This document shows, in pieces, positions 15,948 through 21,802 of a stretch of 25,649 nt of DNA; within the stretch, counting starts at the first letter, position 1; each line of letters begins with the position of its first letter. Source of the DNA: DASVHS01 sp036001325 (lineage in GTDB: Bacteria; Acidobacteriota; Thermoanaerobaculia; Gp7-AA8); contig DASYUK010000460.1 of the NCBI GenBank assembly GCA_036001325.1, forward strand, positions 1-25,649, given 5' to 3'. A program made the translations under genes and the position numbers. The notes under the pieces were generated by a model. It saw nothing but the letters and a program-made list of their open reading frames with translations. It did not search any database and was not told the origin of the DNA.

Positions 15948-16522
15948 CGATTCACCGCCGTGATGTTCAGGTAGATCTCGCGGACCCGTTTCAGACAGTT
16001 GTGGATCAGCTTCTCCGCGTAGCGCGTCGTCGTCTCCAACTCCCGCGCCACATCGGCCGCCGATCGCCCTTCGAAATAGTGCAGCCACAGCGTCTCGCGA
16101 CAACGCGGCTGCAGATACTGCAACGCCTGTCGCACGGTCATCTCCATGGCAAAGCGCTCGGGCAGCGCGTGCGATCCCGGATCGGAATGTTCGATGAAGT
16201 CCTCGGGGAGCTGCTCGGCTCGACCCTGCGTGCGCCAGTAGTGACGGCTGGCGTTGCAGATCGCGGCCACCAGCCAGGCGCGCACGTTCTCGATCTTCGT
16301 CCCCGTCTGCAGAAATGAGACGAAGACTTCCTGCAGCAGGCTCTCCGCATCCCCTTCCGGAACGCGGAACTTGCGGCACGCCACCGACATCAGAAGTGTG
16401 CGGTACTGTATGTACAGGACCTCGACGTCGTCCGTGCGCGCAGTCGTCGGGCCGATCGATCTCGAGACGAGACCTTCACCGTCTTCGGTGGAAGCGTCCG
16501 GAATGAGATTCTGATCGAGCAC
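15944..16522 (-). CDS. ECF-type RNA polymerase sigma factor
   Basis: The 192-residue protein has the two helical domains of ECF sigma factors. Region 2 spans about residues 34-97 (YIQYRTLLMSVACRKFRV, then DAESLLQEVFVSFLQ and RAWLVAAICNASRHYWR). Region 4 spans about 125-185 (ALQYLQPRCRETLWLHYFEG, then a helix-turn-helix SAADVARELETTTRYAEKLI). It directs RNA polymerase to a specific promoter set and is probably controlled by the zinc-finger/TPR protein encoded with a 4-base overlap downstream. The start is GTG at 16522; the next ATG would cut into region 2, so the GTG is preferred, with a weak GAGAAAG before it. Upstream lies GGAACT, a typical ECF -35 sequence, so autoregulation is possible. 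Confidence 0.92.
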   Translation of the reverse strand: MLDQNLIPDASTEDGEGLVSRSIGPTTARTDDVEVLYIQYRTLLMSVACRKFRVPEGDAESLLQEVFVSFLQTGTKIENVRAWLVAAICNASRHYWRTQGRAEQLPEDFIEHSDPGSHALPERFAMEMTVRQALQYLQPRCRETLWLHYFEGRSAADVARELETTTRYAEKLIHNCLKRVREIYLNITAVNR

Positions 16523-16535
16523 GTGACTTTCTCGC

Positions 16536-16561
16536 TATCGCTCGTTCACGATAGCAGTTCC
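16536..16561 (-). promoter_or_regulatory. Possible ECF-type promoter of the sigma factor gene
   Basis: On the minus strand GGAACT (16561 to 16556) is followed after 15 bases by CGATA (16540 to 16536), about 14 bases before the GTG start. GGAAC is the classical -35 of ECF sigma factors, which often transcribe their own gene. The spacing is a little short and the -10 is not diagnostic, so this is a tentative call. Confidence 0.35.
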
Positions 16562-16632
16562 TGTATATGGATGTGTCTAGACGGAATAAAACCTACCACG
16601 TTTCCGGCAAAAAGGCGAACTTATGGAAAAAA

Positions 16633-16663
16633 GGTGGAACATAGCCGCCCCCGGCTGTCGGAA
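16633..16663. repeat. REP-like half element upstream of the M20 peptidase gene
   Basis: This stretch (GGTGGAACATAGCCGCCCCC and onward) contains the hairpin AGCCG-CCCC-CGGCT. It closely resembles the first half of the element at 5591-5648, sharing GGTGG, then AGCCGCCCCCG, then CTGTC. It looks like a diverged or partial copy of the same family, in the 165-base gap between the divergent sigma factor and peptidase genes. Confidence 0.5.
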
Positions 16664-16671
16664 CACGGTGC

Positions 16672-16677
16672 TATCCT
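16672..16677 (+). promoter_or_regulatory. Possible -10 box of the M20 peptidase gene
   Basis: TATCCT ends 10 bases before the ATG at 16688 and no Shine-Dalgarno sequence is present between them. The arrangement fits a leaderless or nearly leaderless transcript; TATCCT also precedes the DUF1684 gene at a similar distance. Confidence 0.4.
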
Positions 16678-16687
16678 CCGCGATTCT

Positions 16688-18094
16688 ATGAATGTCGACG
16701 AGATCCGAAGTGACGTAGAACACCGCTGGGAGCATTCGATCATTCCTACCCTCCAGGAGTACATCCGCATCCCCAACCAGTCGCCGCTTTTCGATCCAAA
16801 TTGGAAACAGAACGGCCACATGAACGCCGCCGTCGATCTGGCGCGGGGCTGGGCGGAGCAGCAGCGGGTCAAGGGGATGCGCCTCGAGGTGCTCGAGAGT
16901 GAGGGCCGGACGCCGCTCATCTACATCGAAGTCGACGGCGACGAGTCATCCACAGTATTGATGTACGGCCATCTCGACAAACAGCCGGCCATGGTCGGTT
17001 GGGAGAAAGGATTGGGAGCGTGGATCCCCATCCTGCGCGATGGCAAGCTCTACGGCCGCGGCGGCGCTGATGACGGCTACGCGATCTTCGCCTCGATCGC
17101 GGCGATCCGCGCCGTGCAGCAGCAGAACGCGAAGCATGCGCGCATCGTCATCATCATCGAATGCTGCGAGGAGAGCGGTTCGACCGATCTTCCGCACTAC
17201 ATCGAGAAGCTCGCGAAACGCATCGGCACACCGCACCTGATCATCTGCCTCGACAGCGGGTGTGGCAACTACGATCAACTGTGGTTGACAACATCGCTCC
17301 GCGGATCGATCGTCGGCGATCTCACCGTCGAAGTCCTCACTGAAGGTGTACATTCGGGCGACGCGAGCGGGATCGTGCCGTCGAGCTTCCGCGTTCTTCG
17401 CGTCCTCCTCGACCGCCTCGAAGATTCGACAAGCGGCCGGATCAAACCGGAATGGCTGTGGGTCGAGATCCCGCCGCATCGCATCGCCGAAGCCGCCGAG
17501 ACCGCGCGCATCCTCCGCGACGAGATCTGGAACAAGTTTCCGTGGGCGAAAGGAACGCATCCGGTCACCAAAGATCCGATCGAGCTGTTGCTCAATCGAA
17601 CATGGCGTCCGGCTCTGGCGATCACAGGACAGGAAGGAATGCCCGATCTTGTACAAGCGGGCAACGTGCTGCGGCCGAAGACGGCGATCAAGGTCTCGCT
17701 GCGCACGCCACCGACGCTGAAGTTAAAGGATGCGGGCAAGAAGTTGAAGAAGCTATTCGAAGATGATGTGCCGTACGGCGCCCGTGTCACGTTCGAATCA
17801 GAAAAAGGGGGCGACGGATGGGAATCGCCGAAGCTCGCGCCGTGGCTCGAGCAGTCGGTCGACCGCGCATCGCGCACATACTTCGGAAAGAGCATCGTCA
17901 CCTTCGGTGAAGGCGGCTCGATTCCATTCATGGGAATGCTCGGCGAGCGCTACCCCAAAGCGCAGTTCCTCATCACCGGAGTCCTCGGACCGCACAGCAA
18001 TGCGCATGGGCCGAACGAGTTTCTCCACATTCCGTTCGCGAAAAAACTGACTGCGTGTATTGCCCAGGTGTTGGTCGATGAACGGGGGTCGTAG
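16688..18094 (+). CDS. M20-family dipeptidase (CNDP-like metallopeptidase)
   Basis: The 468-residue protein has the complete M20 metal centre: MYGHLDKQP (His95, Asp97), GRGGADDG (Asp128 bridging), ECCEESGS (Glu161 as general base, Glu162 as ligand), CLDSG (Asp189), and a C-terminal HSNAHGPNEF histidine. GVHSGDASG (His222) marks the dimerisation domain insert. Length and motif spacing fit the cytosolic nonspecific dipeptidase/carnosinase branch, which hydrolyses dipeptides with two Zn or Mn ions. No signal peptide is seen, so it is cytoplasmic. I chose the ATG at 16688 because the family begins here (MNVDEIRSDVEHRWE) and the earlier in-frame stretch is not conserved-looking. Its TAG stop lies in the left arm of a palindrome shared with the convergent DUF1684 gene. 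Confidence 0.94.
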   Translation: MNVDEIRSDVEHRWEHSIIPTLQEYIRIPNQSPLFDPNWKQNGHMNAAVDLARGWAEQQRVKGMRLEVLESEGRTPLIYIEVDGDESSTVLMYGHLDKQPAMVGWEKGLGAWIPILRDGKLYGRGGADDGYAIFASIAAIRAVQQQNAKHARIVIIIECCEESGSTDLPHYIEKLAKRIGTPHLIICLDSGCGNYDQLWLTTSLRGSIVGDLTVEVLTEGVHSGDASGIVPSSFRVLRVLLDRLEDSTSGRIKPEWLWVEIPPHRIAEAAETARILRDEIWNKFPWAKGTHPVTKDPIELLLNRTWRPALAITGQEGMPDLVQAGNVLRPKTAIKVSLRTPPTLKLKDAGKKLKKLFEDDVPYGARVTFESEKGGDGWESPKLAPWLEQSVDRASRTYFGKSIVTFGEGGSIPFMGMLGERYPKAQFLITGVLGPHSNAHGPNEFLHIPFAKKLTACIAQVLVDERGS

Positions 18095-18160
18095 GTCGTG
18101 GGTCGTAGGTACGGGGGCCTCAGCGCGAAAAGGCCCCTGGTACCTACGACCTACGACCTA
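18092..18160. terminator. Bidirectional terminator-like palindrome carrying both stop codons
   Basis: The arms 18092-18120 and 18131-18160 form a stem of about 28 base pairs with one mismatch and a one-base bulge, around the ten-base loop CAGCGCGAAA. Each arm contains iterations of TAGGTCG. The first three bases of the left arm are the TAG stop of the M20 peptidase gene, and the last three of the right arm are, on the other strand, the TAG stop of the DUF1684 gene. It probably ends both convergent transcripts; there is no long T tract. The iterated TCGTAGG units suggest a mobile or expanding repeat rather than a standard terminator. Confidence 0.8.
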
Positions 18161-19000
18161 GTGATGTCCCGCATACCTCTTCTCTCCTGCTTCAATCCGG
18201 AACGGAAGGCGGTTCTGCGGCGGCGGCAGCGGACAGGTCGCGAACGGCGTGAACGCGCACGGCGGGTTGTAGGCCTTGTTGAAATCGACAATCGTCCTGC
18301 CGTCCGCGCCGGCCGGTTTCGCGTACAGGTATCGCGCGGCGGGATACGTGAGGTCGCGACTCGTCTGATCTTTGATGATGATGAAGAGATCCTTCTCCCC
18401 CTGCTCGAGAATCGGATCGATGCGGTACTCCTTGCCGTTGACTTTGACGACGAGCGCGCCGGGCGAGATCTCGTCGCTGGTCATGCCGAAGACGTTTGTG
18501 ATCGCGATTTTCTTCGGCGGATTGTAGGGCTCGAACTTCGCGTCGAAGCGCCACTTCGGATTGATCGGAAAGTAATCGAGACCTTTGAAGTGTCGGCGCG
18601 CCTCACTCTGCGCGTCCTTCACGCGAACGGCGTAGCGGTCGTTCCGTTTGATGATCTGAAATTGAGCCGACCCACGCTTGACGATCGTCGGTCCGCTGCT
18701 CGCCATGTCGTTCGTCAACTCGACCGGCGCCGTGACTCGCTTGCCGTCGATCGTCAGAGCCGAATTTTTCGCCGGTTCGAGAGTCGTCCGGCCATTTCGC
18801 AACACGATCACGCCGGCCGGACCGCCCGGAATGTGCAGCTCGTTTTTTCCTTCGTTCAACCAGTCGAGCCCTATGAGCGAGAGCCAGCCGTCTTCCGCTT
18901 GCAGGCGGGCGGCGCGCTGCTTGCGCCAATCGAGAACGTCCCGTTCGTATGTGGACGTGAGGGCAGCGAAGCAGAGAGCGAGAGCGAACAACGGTCTCAC
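18158..19000 (-). CDS. DUF1684 family exported protein
   Basis: The 280-residue protein shows the hallmarks of DUF1684: an N-terminal WRKQRAARLQAEDGWLSL stretch, a central FKGLDYFPINPKWRFDAKF segment, and a C-terminal NPPCAFTPFATCPLPPPQNR motif with paired cysteines followed by LPFRIEAGEK. The first 16 residues (VRPLFALALCFAALTS) look like a signal peptide without a convincing lipobox, so it is probably periplasmic or secreted. The biochemical function of the family is not established. The start is GTG at 19000: the next upstream frame lacks family similarity, and TATCCT lies 7 bases before it, suggesting a leaderless transcript. It is divergent from the ECF sigma gene (45-base gap) and its TAG stop lies within the shared palindrome. 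Confidence 0.88.
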   Translation of the reverse strand: MRPLFALALCFAALTSTYERDVLDWRKQRAARLQAEDGWLSLIGLDWLNEGKNELHIPGGPAGVIVLRNGRTTLEPAKNSALTIDGKRVTAPVELTNDMASSGPTIVKRGSAQFQIIKRNDRYAVRVKDAQSEARRHFKGLDYFPINPKWRFDAKFEPYNPPKKIAITNVFGMTSDEISPGALVVKVNGKEYRIDPILEQGEKDLFIIIKDQTSRDLTYPAARYLYAKPAGADGRTIVDFNKAYNPPCAFTPFATCPLPPPQNRLPFRIEAGEKRYAGHH

Positions 19001-19006
19001 GCGGCG

Positions 19007-19013
19007 TAGGATA
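19007..19013. promoter_or_regulatory. Overlapping divergent -10 boxes (DUF1684 and ECF sigma genes)
   Basis: TATCCT on the minus strand (19013 to 19008) is 7 bases from the GTG of the DUF1684 gene, and TAGGAT on the plus strand (19007-19012) occupies almost the same bases, 33 bases before the ATG of the sigma factor gene. The two genes are only 45 bases apart, so their promoters must overlap and may exclude each other. Confidence 0.35.
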
Positions 19014-19045
19014 CTTCCGCAGGGCGGTTTCGATCTGTCACGCCC

Positions 19046-19654
19046 ATGTGTCCAATCATCGTGGCGAACGTCGCCGAGTTTCCGTCGCGGCAGCCCGAGC
19101 ACGACGCCAGCGCTCGCTGGAGCGAGGAGCATCAGCTCCTCGATGCGATCCGCTCCGGCGATCGCAGTGCCGCAGAGGAAATGGTCGAGCGCACGTACTC
19201 GGCGGTGTTCGCCTCGCTCTTTCGACTTTGCGCCGACAGCGATCTCGCTGCCGACCTGACTCAGGAGACTTATCAGAAAGCGTGGGCGGCGCTGCCGAAG
19301 TTCGACGGCCGCTCGCAACTCTTCACATGGCTCTATCGAATCGCGTACACGACGTTTCTCAATCACATCCGGCGTCCGCGGCGTGTTCTTTCCATGGACG
19401 ACGAGAAGGTACCGGATGTGAGCGACGGCGCACCGAGCGCCGAACAGATGCTCGCCGCGAACGAAGAGTCGGAGCGCTTGCGCGCTGCCGTGCTTCGTCT
19501 CCCCGAGGATTTGCGGTTCACGGTGACGGCGCATTTCTGGGGAGGGTTGGCGGTCAAGGAGATCGCCCGCATCGAGGACATCACCTCTGTGGCCATTCGC
19601 AAACGGCTGCATAAGGCGTTCTCGCTGCTCGAGGCGATTCTCGACGAGGACTGA
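19046..19654 (+). CDS. ECF-type RNA polymerase sigma factor (RpoE-like)
   Basis: The 202-residue protein has region 2 from about residue 29 (HQLLDAIRSGDRSAAEEMV, then ADLTQETYQKAWAALPKFDG and LFTWLYRIAYTTFLNHIRR). An acidic linker follows, then region 4 (LRAAVLRLPEDLRFTVTAHF, then GLAVKEIARIEDITSVAIRKRLHKAF). This is a standard RpoE-like sigma factor. Its stop codon is one base before the start of the membrane-anchored YfbK-like gene, so the two are co-translated and probably form a regulatory pair. The ATG at 19046 is the only start that keeps region 2 whole; no Shine-Dalgarno sequence is obvious. It is a separate system from the other sigma factor of the window at 15944-16522. Confidence 0.93.
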   Translation: MCPIIVANVAEFPSRQPEHDASARWSEEHQLLDAIRSGDRSAAEEMVERTYSAVFASLFRLCADSDLAADLTQETYQKAWAALPKFDGRSQLFTWLYRIAYTTFLNHIRRPRRVLSMDDEKVPDVSDGAPSAEQMLAANEESERLRAAVLRLPEDLRFTVTAHFWGGLAVKEIARIEDITSVAIRKRLHKAFSLLEAILDED

Positions 19655-19655
19655 A

Positions 19656-21041
19656 ATGAATCAGAAGCGAAAAGCTGAGCTGCAGCGGAAGTTGGGCATG
19701 ACTTCCGTTCTGAAACCGCCGAGCGGATTGGTCGAGCGGATCAAGGCCGACATTCCGCACGATCTGATGAGCATCGAACGCGATCGCGAGCGCCTGTCGC
19801 GCTCGACCGCATTCAGCGTGCGCGTGGCGGCGTCGATCATCCTTCTCATCTCGGCGACCTATCTGTCGATTCATCTGATGTCGCGCAGCAGCGAGAGCGT
19901 CGTCCCCACAGTCGCGCGGGCGAAGCTTTCGAAACAGGAGACGCCGGCGGTCGCGCAAGCGGCACCGGCAGCGCCTCCCCAAGCCGAAGTCACGATCACG
20001 CTCGCCGACAAAAAAGAGGAGGAGAAGCGTAAGGATCGCGGCGAATCATCATTCGATCGCCTCGGCCGACGCTCGCGGCAGTTCAAGCCCCAATCGACGA
20101 TCGCCGACGAGCAAGTGCCGGCGGTGAGTGGCGGTGTCGTCGCCACCCTACCCCCACCCCCACCCGCCGCGCCCGCCCCCGCGCCCGCCCCCACCCGCGA
20201 GCCGGCTGCGCAGACGGCGGAGGCTCCCGTCGTTGCAGCGACTGCGGAGAGGATGGCGGTCAACGCCGCCGCTCCGGCGCTCGCGAAAAGCGCGAAGGCG
20301 GCCGATCTCGACTTCGCTCAGCCGCGCGCGATCTTCGGCATCTCCATCGATCCAGCGGCATTCGATCGCGTCAAGCACACGATCGAGCAAGGTGCGCGTC
20401 CGGCTGCCGGCAGCGTCGACGTCGCTGCGCTCGTGAACTATTTCGCGGGAACGAGCCGGCCGCCGCGGCACGAGGTGCGTCTCGACGTCGAGGCGTCGCG
20501 GGCGCCGTTGGCCGACAGCGACAAAGCGTTGATTCGCTTCACGGTCGACACGCCGCGCGAAGACGTTTCGCCCGGCGCGTCCGTGCCGCCGGTCGCCACC
20601 GGAGCTGATCTGGAAATCTTGCTCAATCGCGAAGCCGTCGCGTCGCATCGTCTCATCGGCGCGGAAGAGTTGAAGACGCAAGCGACCCTGATGAAGAACA
20701 TGTCCGTCACCGGAATGCTCGACATGAAGCTCAAGCCGCGTGTGCCGCGGCGGACAACAGTGGCGACCCTTACGCTGCGCTACCGATCTGTGGAGGACGG
20801 GAAGCCGCACACCATCACGCGAACCGTGCAGGCGAGCGATCTCGCGCGCACGTGGGCGTCATCGACGCGGAGACATCGCCTGGCAACGCTCGGCGCGGTC
20901 TGGAGCGAGTCGCTCAACGAGGGCGGTGTGGCCGGCGACGTGGCGACCAGCGCAGAGAGGCTGGCTACGGAAGCGCCCGATGATGAGCGCGCGCGAGAGC
21001 TGGCCGCGTTGGCCTTCGCCTTCTCGCGACTGGGAAGCTGA
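19656..21041 (+). CDS. Membrane-anchored YfbK-like protein lacking the vWA domain (putative anti-sigma partner)
   Basis: The 461-residue protein has a short N-terminal cytoplasmic part (1-52), one membrane segment (about 54-76), and a long Lys/Glu then Pro/Ala-rich linker to about residue 215. Residues 226-297 (FGISIDPAAFDRVKHTIEQG, then VDVAALVNYF) resemble the N-terminal domain found before the von Willebrand A domain of YfbK proteins. Residues 318-461 (NREAVASHRLIGAEE onward) resemble the YfbK C-terminal domain (DUF3520). The vWA domain of roughly 180 residues that normally lies between them, with its DxSxS metal site, is absent; only about 20 residues connect the flanks. The gene begins one base after the sigma factor stop, with GAGG before it. 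Position and topology suggest a regulator of that sigma factor, which is inference; no zinc-finger motif is present. Confidence 0.83.
   Translation: MNQKRKAELQRKLGMTSVLKPPSGLVERIKADIPHDLMSIERDRERLSRSTAFSVRVAASIILLISATYLSIHLMSRSSESVVPTVARAKLSKQETPAVAQAAPAAPPQAEVTITLADKKEEEKRKDRGESSFDRLGRRSRQFKPQSTIADEQVPAVSGGVVATLPPPPPAAPAPAPAPTREPAAQTAEAPVVAATAERMAVNAAAPALAKSAKAADLDFAQPRAIFGISIDPAAFDRVKHTIEQGARPAAGSVDVAALVNYFAGTSRPPRHEVRLDVEASRAPLADSDKALIRFTVDTPREDVSPGASVPPVATGADLEILLNREAVASHRLIGAEELKTQATLMKNMSVTGMLDMKLKPRVPRRTTVATLTLRYRSVEDGKPHTITRTVQASDLARTWASSTRRHRLATLGAVWSESLNEGGVAGDVATSAERLATEAPDDERARELAALAFAFSRLGS
20146..20196 (-). other. G-quadruplex-forming tract in the linker of the YfbK-like gene
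   Basis: The minus strand here reads GGG and GGGGG runs separated by one or two bases: on the plus strand, CCC-TA-CCCCC-A-CCCCC-A-CCC at 20146-20165, followed by further C runs to 20196. This meets the simple pattern of four G-runs with short loops, on the template strand of the gene. It encodes the PPPPP and APAPAP part of the linker. Confidence 0.6.
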
Positions 21042-21044
21042 CGA

Positions 21045-21299
21045 TTATCTCCTTCTGCCCCCTCCAAACTTCCGGACGGACTGGAAGTGGACGTTGAAAT
21101 AGTTCGCCGCGGCCCGCATGGCGCGGCCCACGGTCCACTCGTCTTTCGTGGCCACGCCTTCGAGCGCGCCGCGCATGTGCGCCGGCAACTTCGCCCGGCA
21201 GCGGCGGCAGAGCGCATTCCCGATCGTCTTGTTCAAATCGCACCGCGGACATCGCGGTTTCTTCGCCAACCCCGCCACTTGCTCCCTGGTCATGTGCAT
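21045..21299 (-). CDS. Small Cys4 zinc-ribbon-like protein
   Basis: The 84-residue protein has CPRC at 17-20 and CRRC at 31-34, a four-cysteine arrangement likely to bind zinc, followed by a basic helical region and a Lys/Arg/Gly-rich end (KFGGGRRR). It looks like a small nucleic-acid- or protein-binding factor, but no named family is recognised. The ATG at 21299 is chosen because AGGAG lies seven bases before it; a second ATG two codons later is possible. It converges on the YfbK-like gene with only three bases between stop codons. Its 5' side faces the degraded dienelactone hydrolase gene 44 bases away. Confidence 0.7.
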   Translation of the reverse strand: MHMTREQVAGLAKKPRCPRCDLNKTIGNALCRRCRAKLPAHMRGALEGVATKDEWTVGRAMRAAANYFNVHFQSVRKFGGGRRR

Positions 21300-21343
21300 C
21301 CGTCGTCTCCTGACCCGATTTTAGAACATAGAATCTCCCCGCG

Positions 21344-21765
21344 ATGGGCCAGCGGGTCGAATTTCCATCGAATGGTCACACGTGCCAGGCTCGTTCCGCA
21401 TATCGAGGATGTGGTCGAGCGATTTGCGAAGGAAGGCTTCTTCAGCATCGAAGACATATGGCGTCGGCGGCTTCTGCATGGGCGGAGCGCTCGCGCAATA
21501 CACGGCATCGAGAGAGAGACGCGTTGGCGAAGCCGTCAGCTTCTACGGCGGTTTTTAAAAGGTCAATATCAAAAAGGTCAATATCAATTGGAGCGATCTG
21601 GTCGCTCCGGTCCTCCTCATCTACGGCGAGGACGACGAAGGCGTCCAGCCATCAGAGGGGCTCGAGCTGGAAAAGAAACTGACACAGATGGGCAAGAACG
21701 TCGAGCTGAAGATCGCGCTGGCGTTTCACCGCAAAACGGCTCGCGTGTGGCTGCCGGTTTCTTAA
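21344..21765 (+). pseudogene. Dienelactone hydrolase family pseudogene
   Basis: Three frames contain pieces of one dienelactone hydrolase in the right order. From the ATG at 21344 comes QRVEFPSNGHTC; from 21390, in another frame, LVPHIEDVVERFAKEGFF; from 21451, in the third frame, KTYGVGGFCMGGALAQY, with the GxCxGG nucleophile motif, and VSFYGGF. A TAA at 21556-21558 then interrupts this frame; after it comes NWSDLVAPVLLIYGEDDEG, the acid-residue region. Stretches of roughly 25 and 60 residues normally present between the first three pieces are missing, and the final catalytic-histidine segment is lost. The reading ends at a TAA inside a REP-like element. Intact members are cytoplasmic alpha/beta hydrolases; this copy cannot be functional. 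Confidence 0.88.
21557..21586 (+). repeat. 15-base tandem duplication in the pseudogene
   Basis: AAAAGGTCAATATCA occurs twice without a gap (21557-21571 and 21572-21586). It adds five codons in frame and lies directly after the first bases of the TAA that interrupts the pseudogene. It is one of several lesions in this gene. Confidence 0.9.
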
Positions 21766-21801
21766 CCGGCAACGGCCGATTGAGGAATCGGCCTCCACAC
21801 G
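21744..21801. repeat. Clover-leaf REP-like element
   Basis: The outer arms CGTGTGG (21744-21750) and CCACACG (21795-21801) enclose two hairpins: GCCGGTT-TCTT-AACCGGC (21753-21770) and GCCGATT-GAGG-AATCGGC (21775-21792). It lies between the dienelactone hydrolase pseudogene, whose last frame ends within it, and the stop codon of the convergent transporter gene (TAG at 21803-21805). It may serve as a terminator for both sides. The GTGTGG-hairpin layout is shared with 10110-10133. Confidence 0.8.
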
Positions 21802-21802
21802 T

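Noticed and set aside
15948..16379. Upstream extension of the zinc-finger/TPR protein to an ATG at 16379
   Set aside because: The extra 144 residues lie in another frame of the sigma factor gene and are Arg/Ala-rich. The ATGATG at 15947, overlapping the sigma stop, is the natural start.
16534..16551. Short inverted repeat TATCG...CGATA before the sigma factor gene as an operator
   Set aside because: Five-base arms with an eight-base spacer are expected by chance; it overlaps the promoter-like sequence but is not convincing alone.
19001..19612. N-terminal extension of the DUF1684 protein to 19612
   Set aside because: The extra residues are the complement of the ECF sigma factor gene. The signal peptide and family similarity begin at the GTG at 19000.
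19048..19614. Overlapping plus-strand frame beginning at a GTG two bases after the sigma factor ATG
   Set aside because: It is an Arg-rich shadow frame with no domain; the sigma factor frame carries regions 2 and 4.
21344..21682. 112-codon frame from the ATG at 21344 as a real small protein
   Set aside because: Only its first residues belong to the dienelactone hydrolase remnant. After the first deletion it runs out of frame into Ser/Arg-rich sequence.
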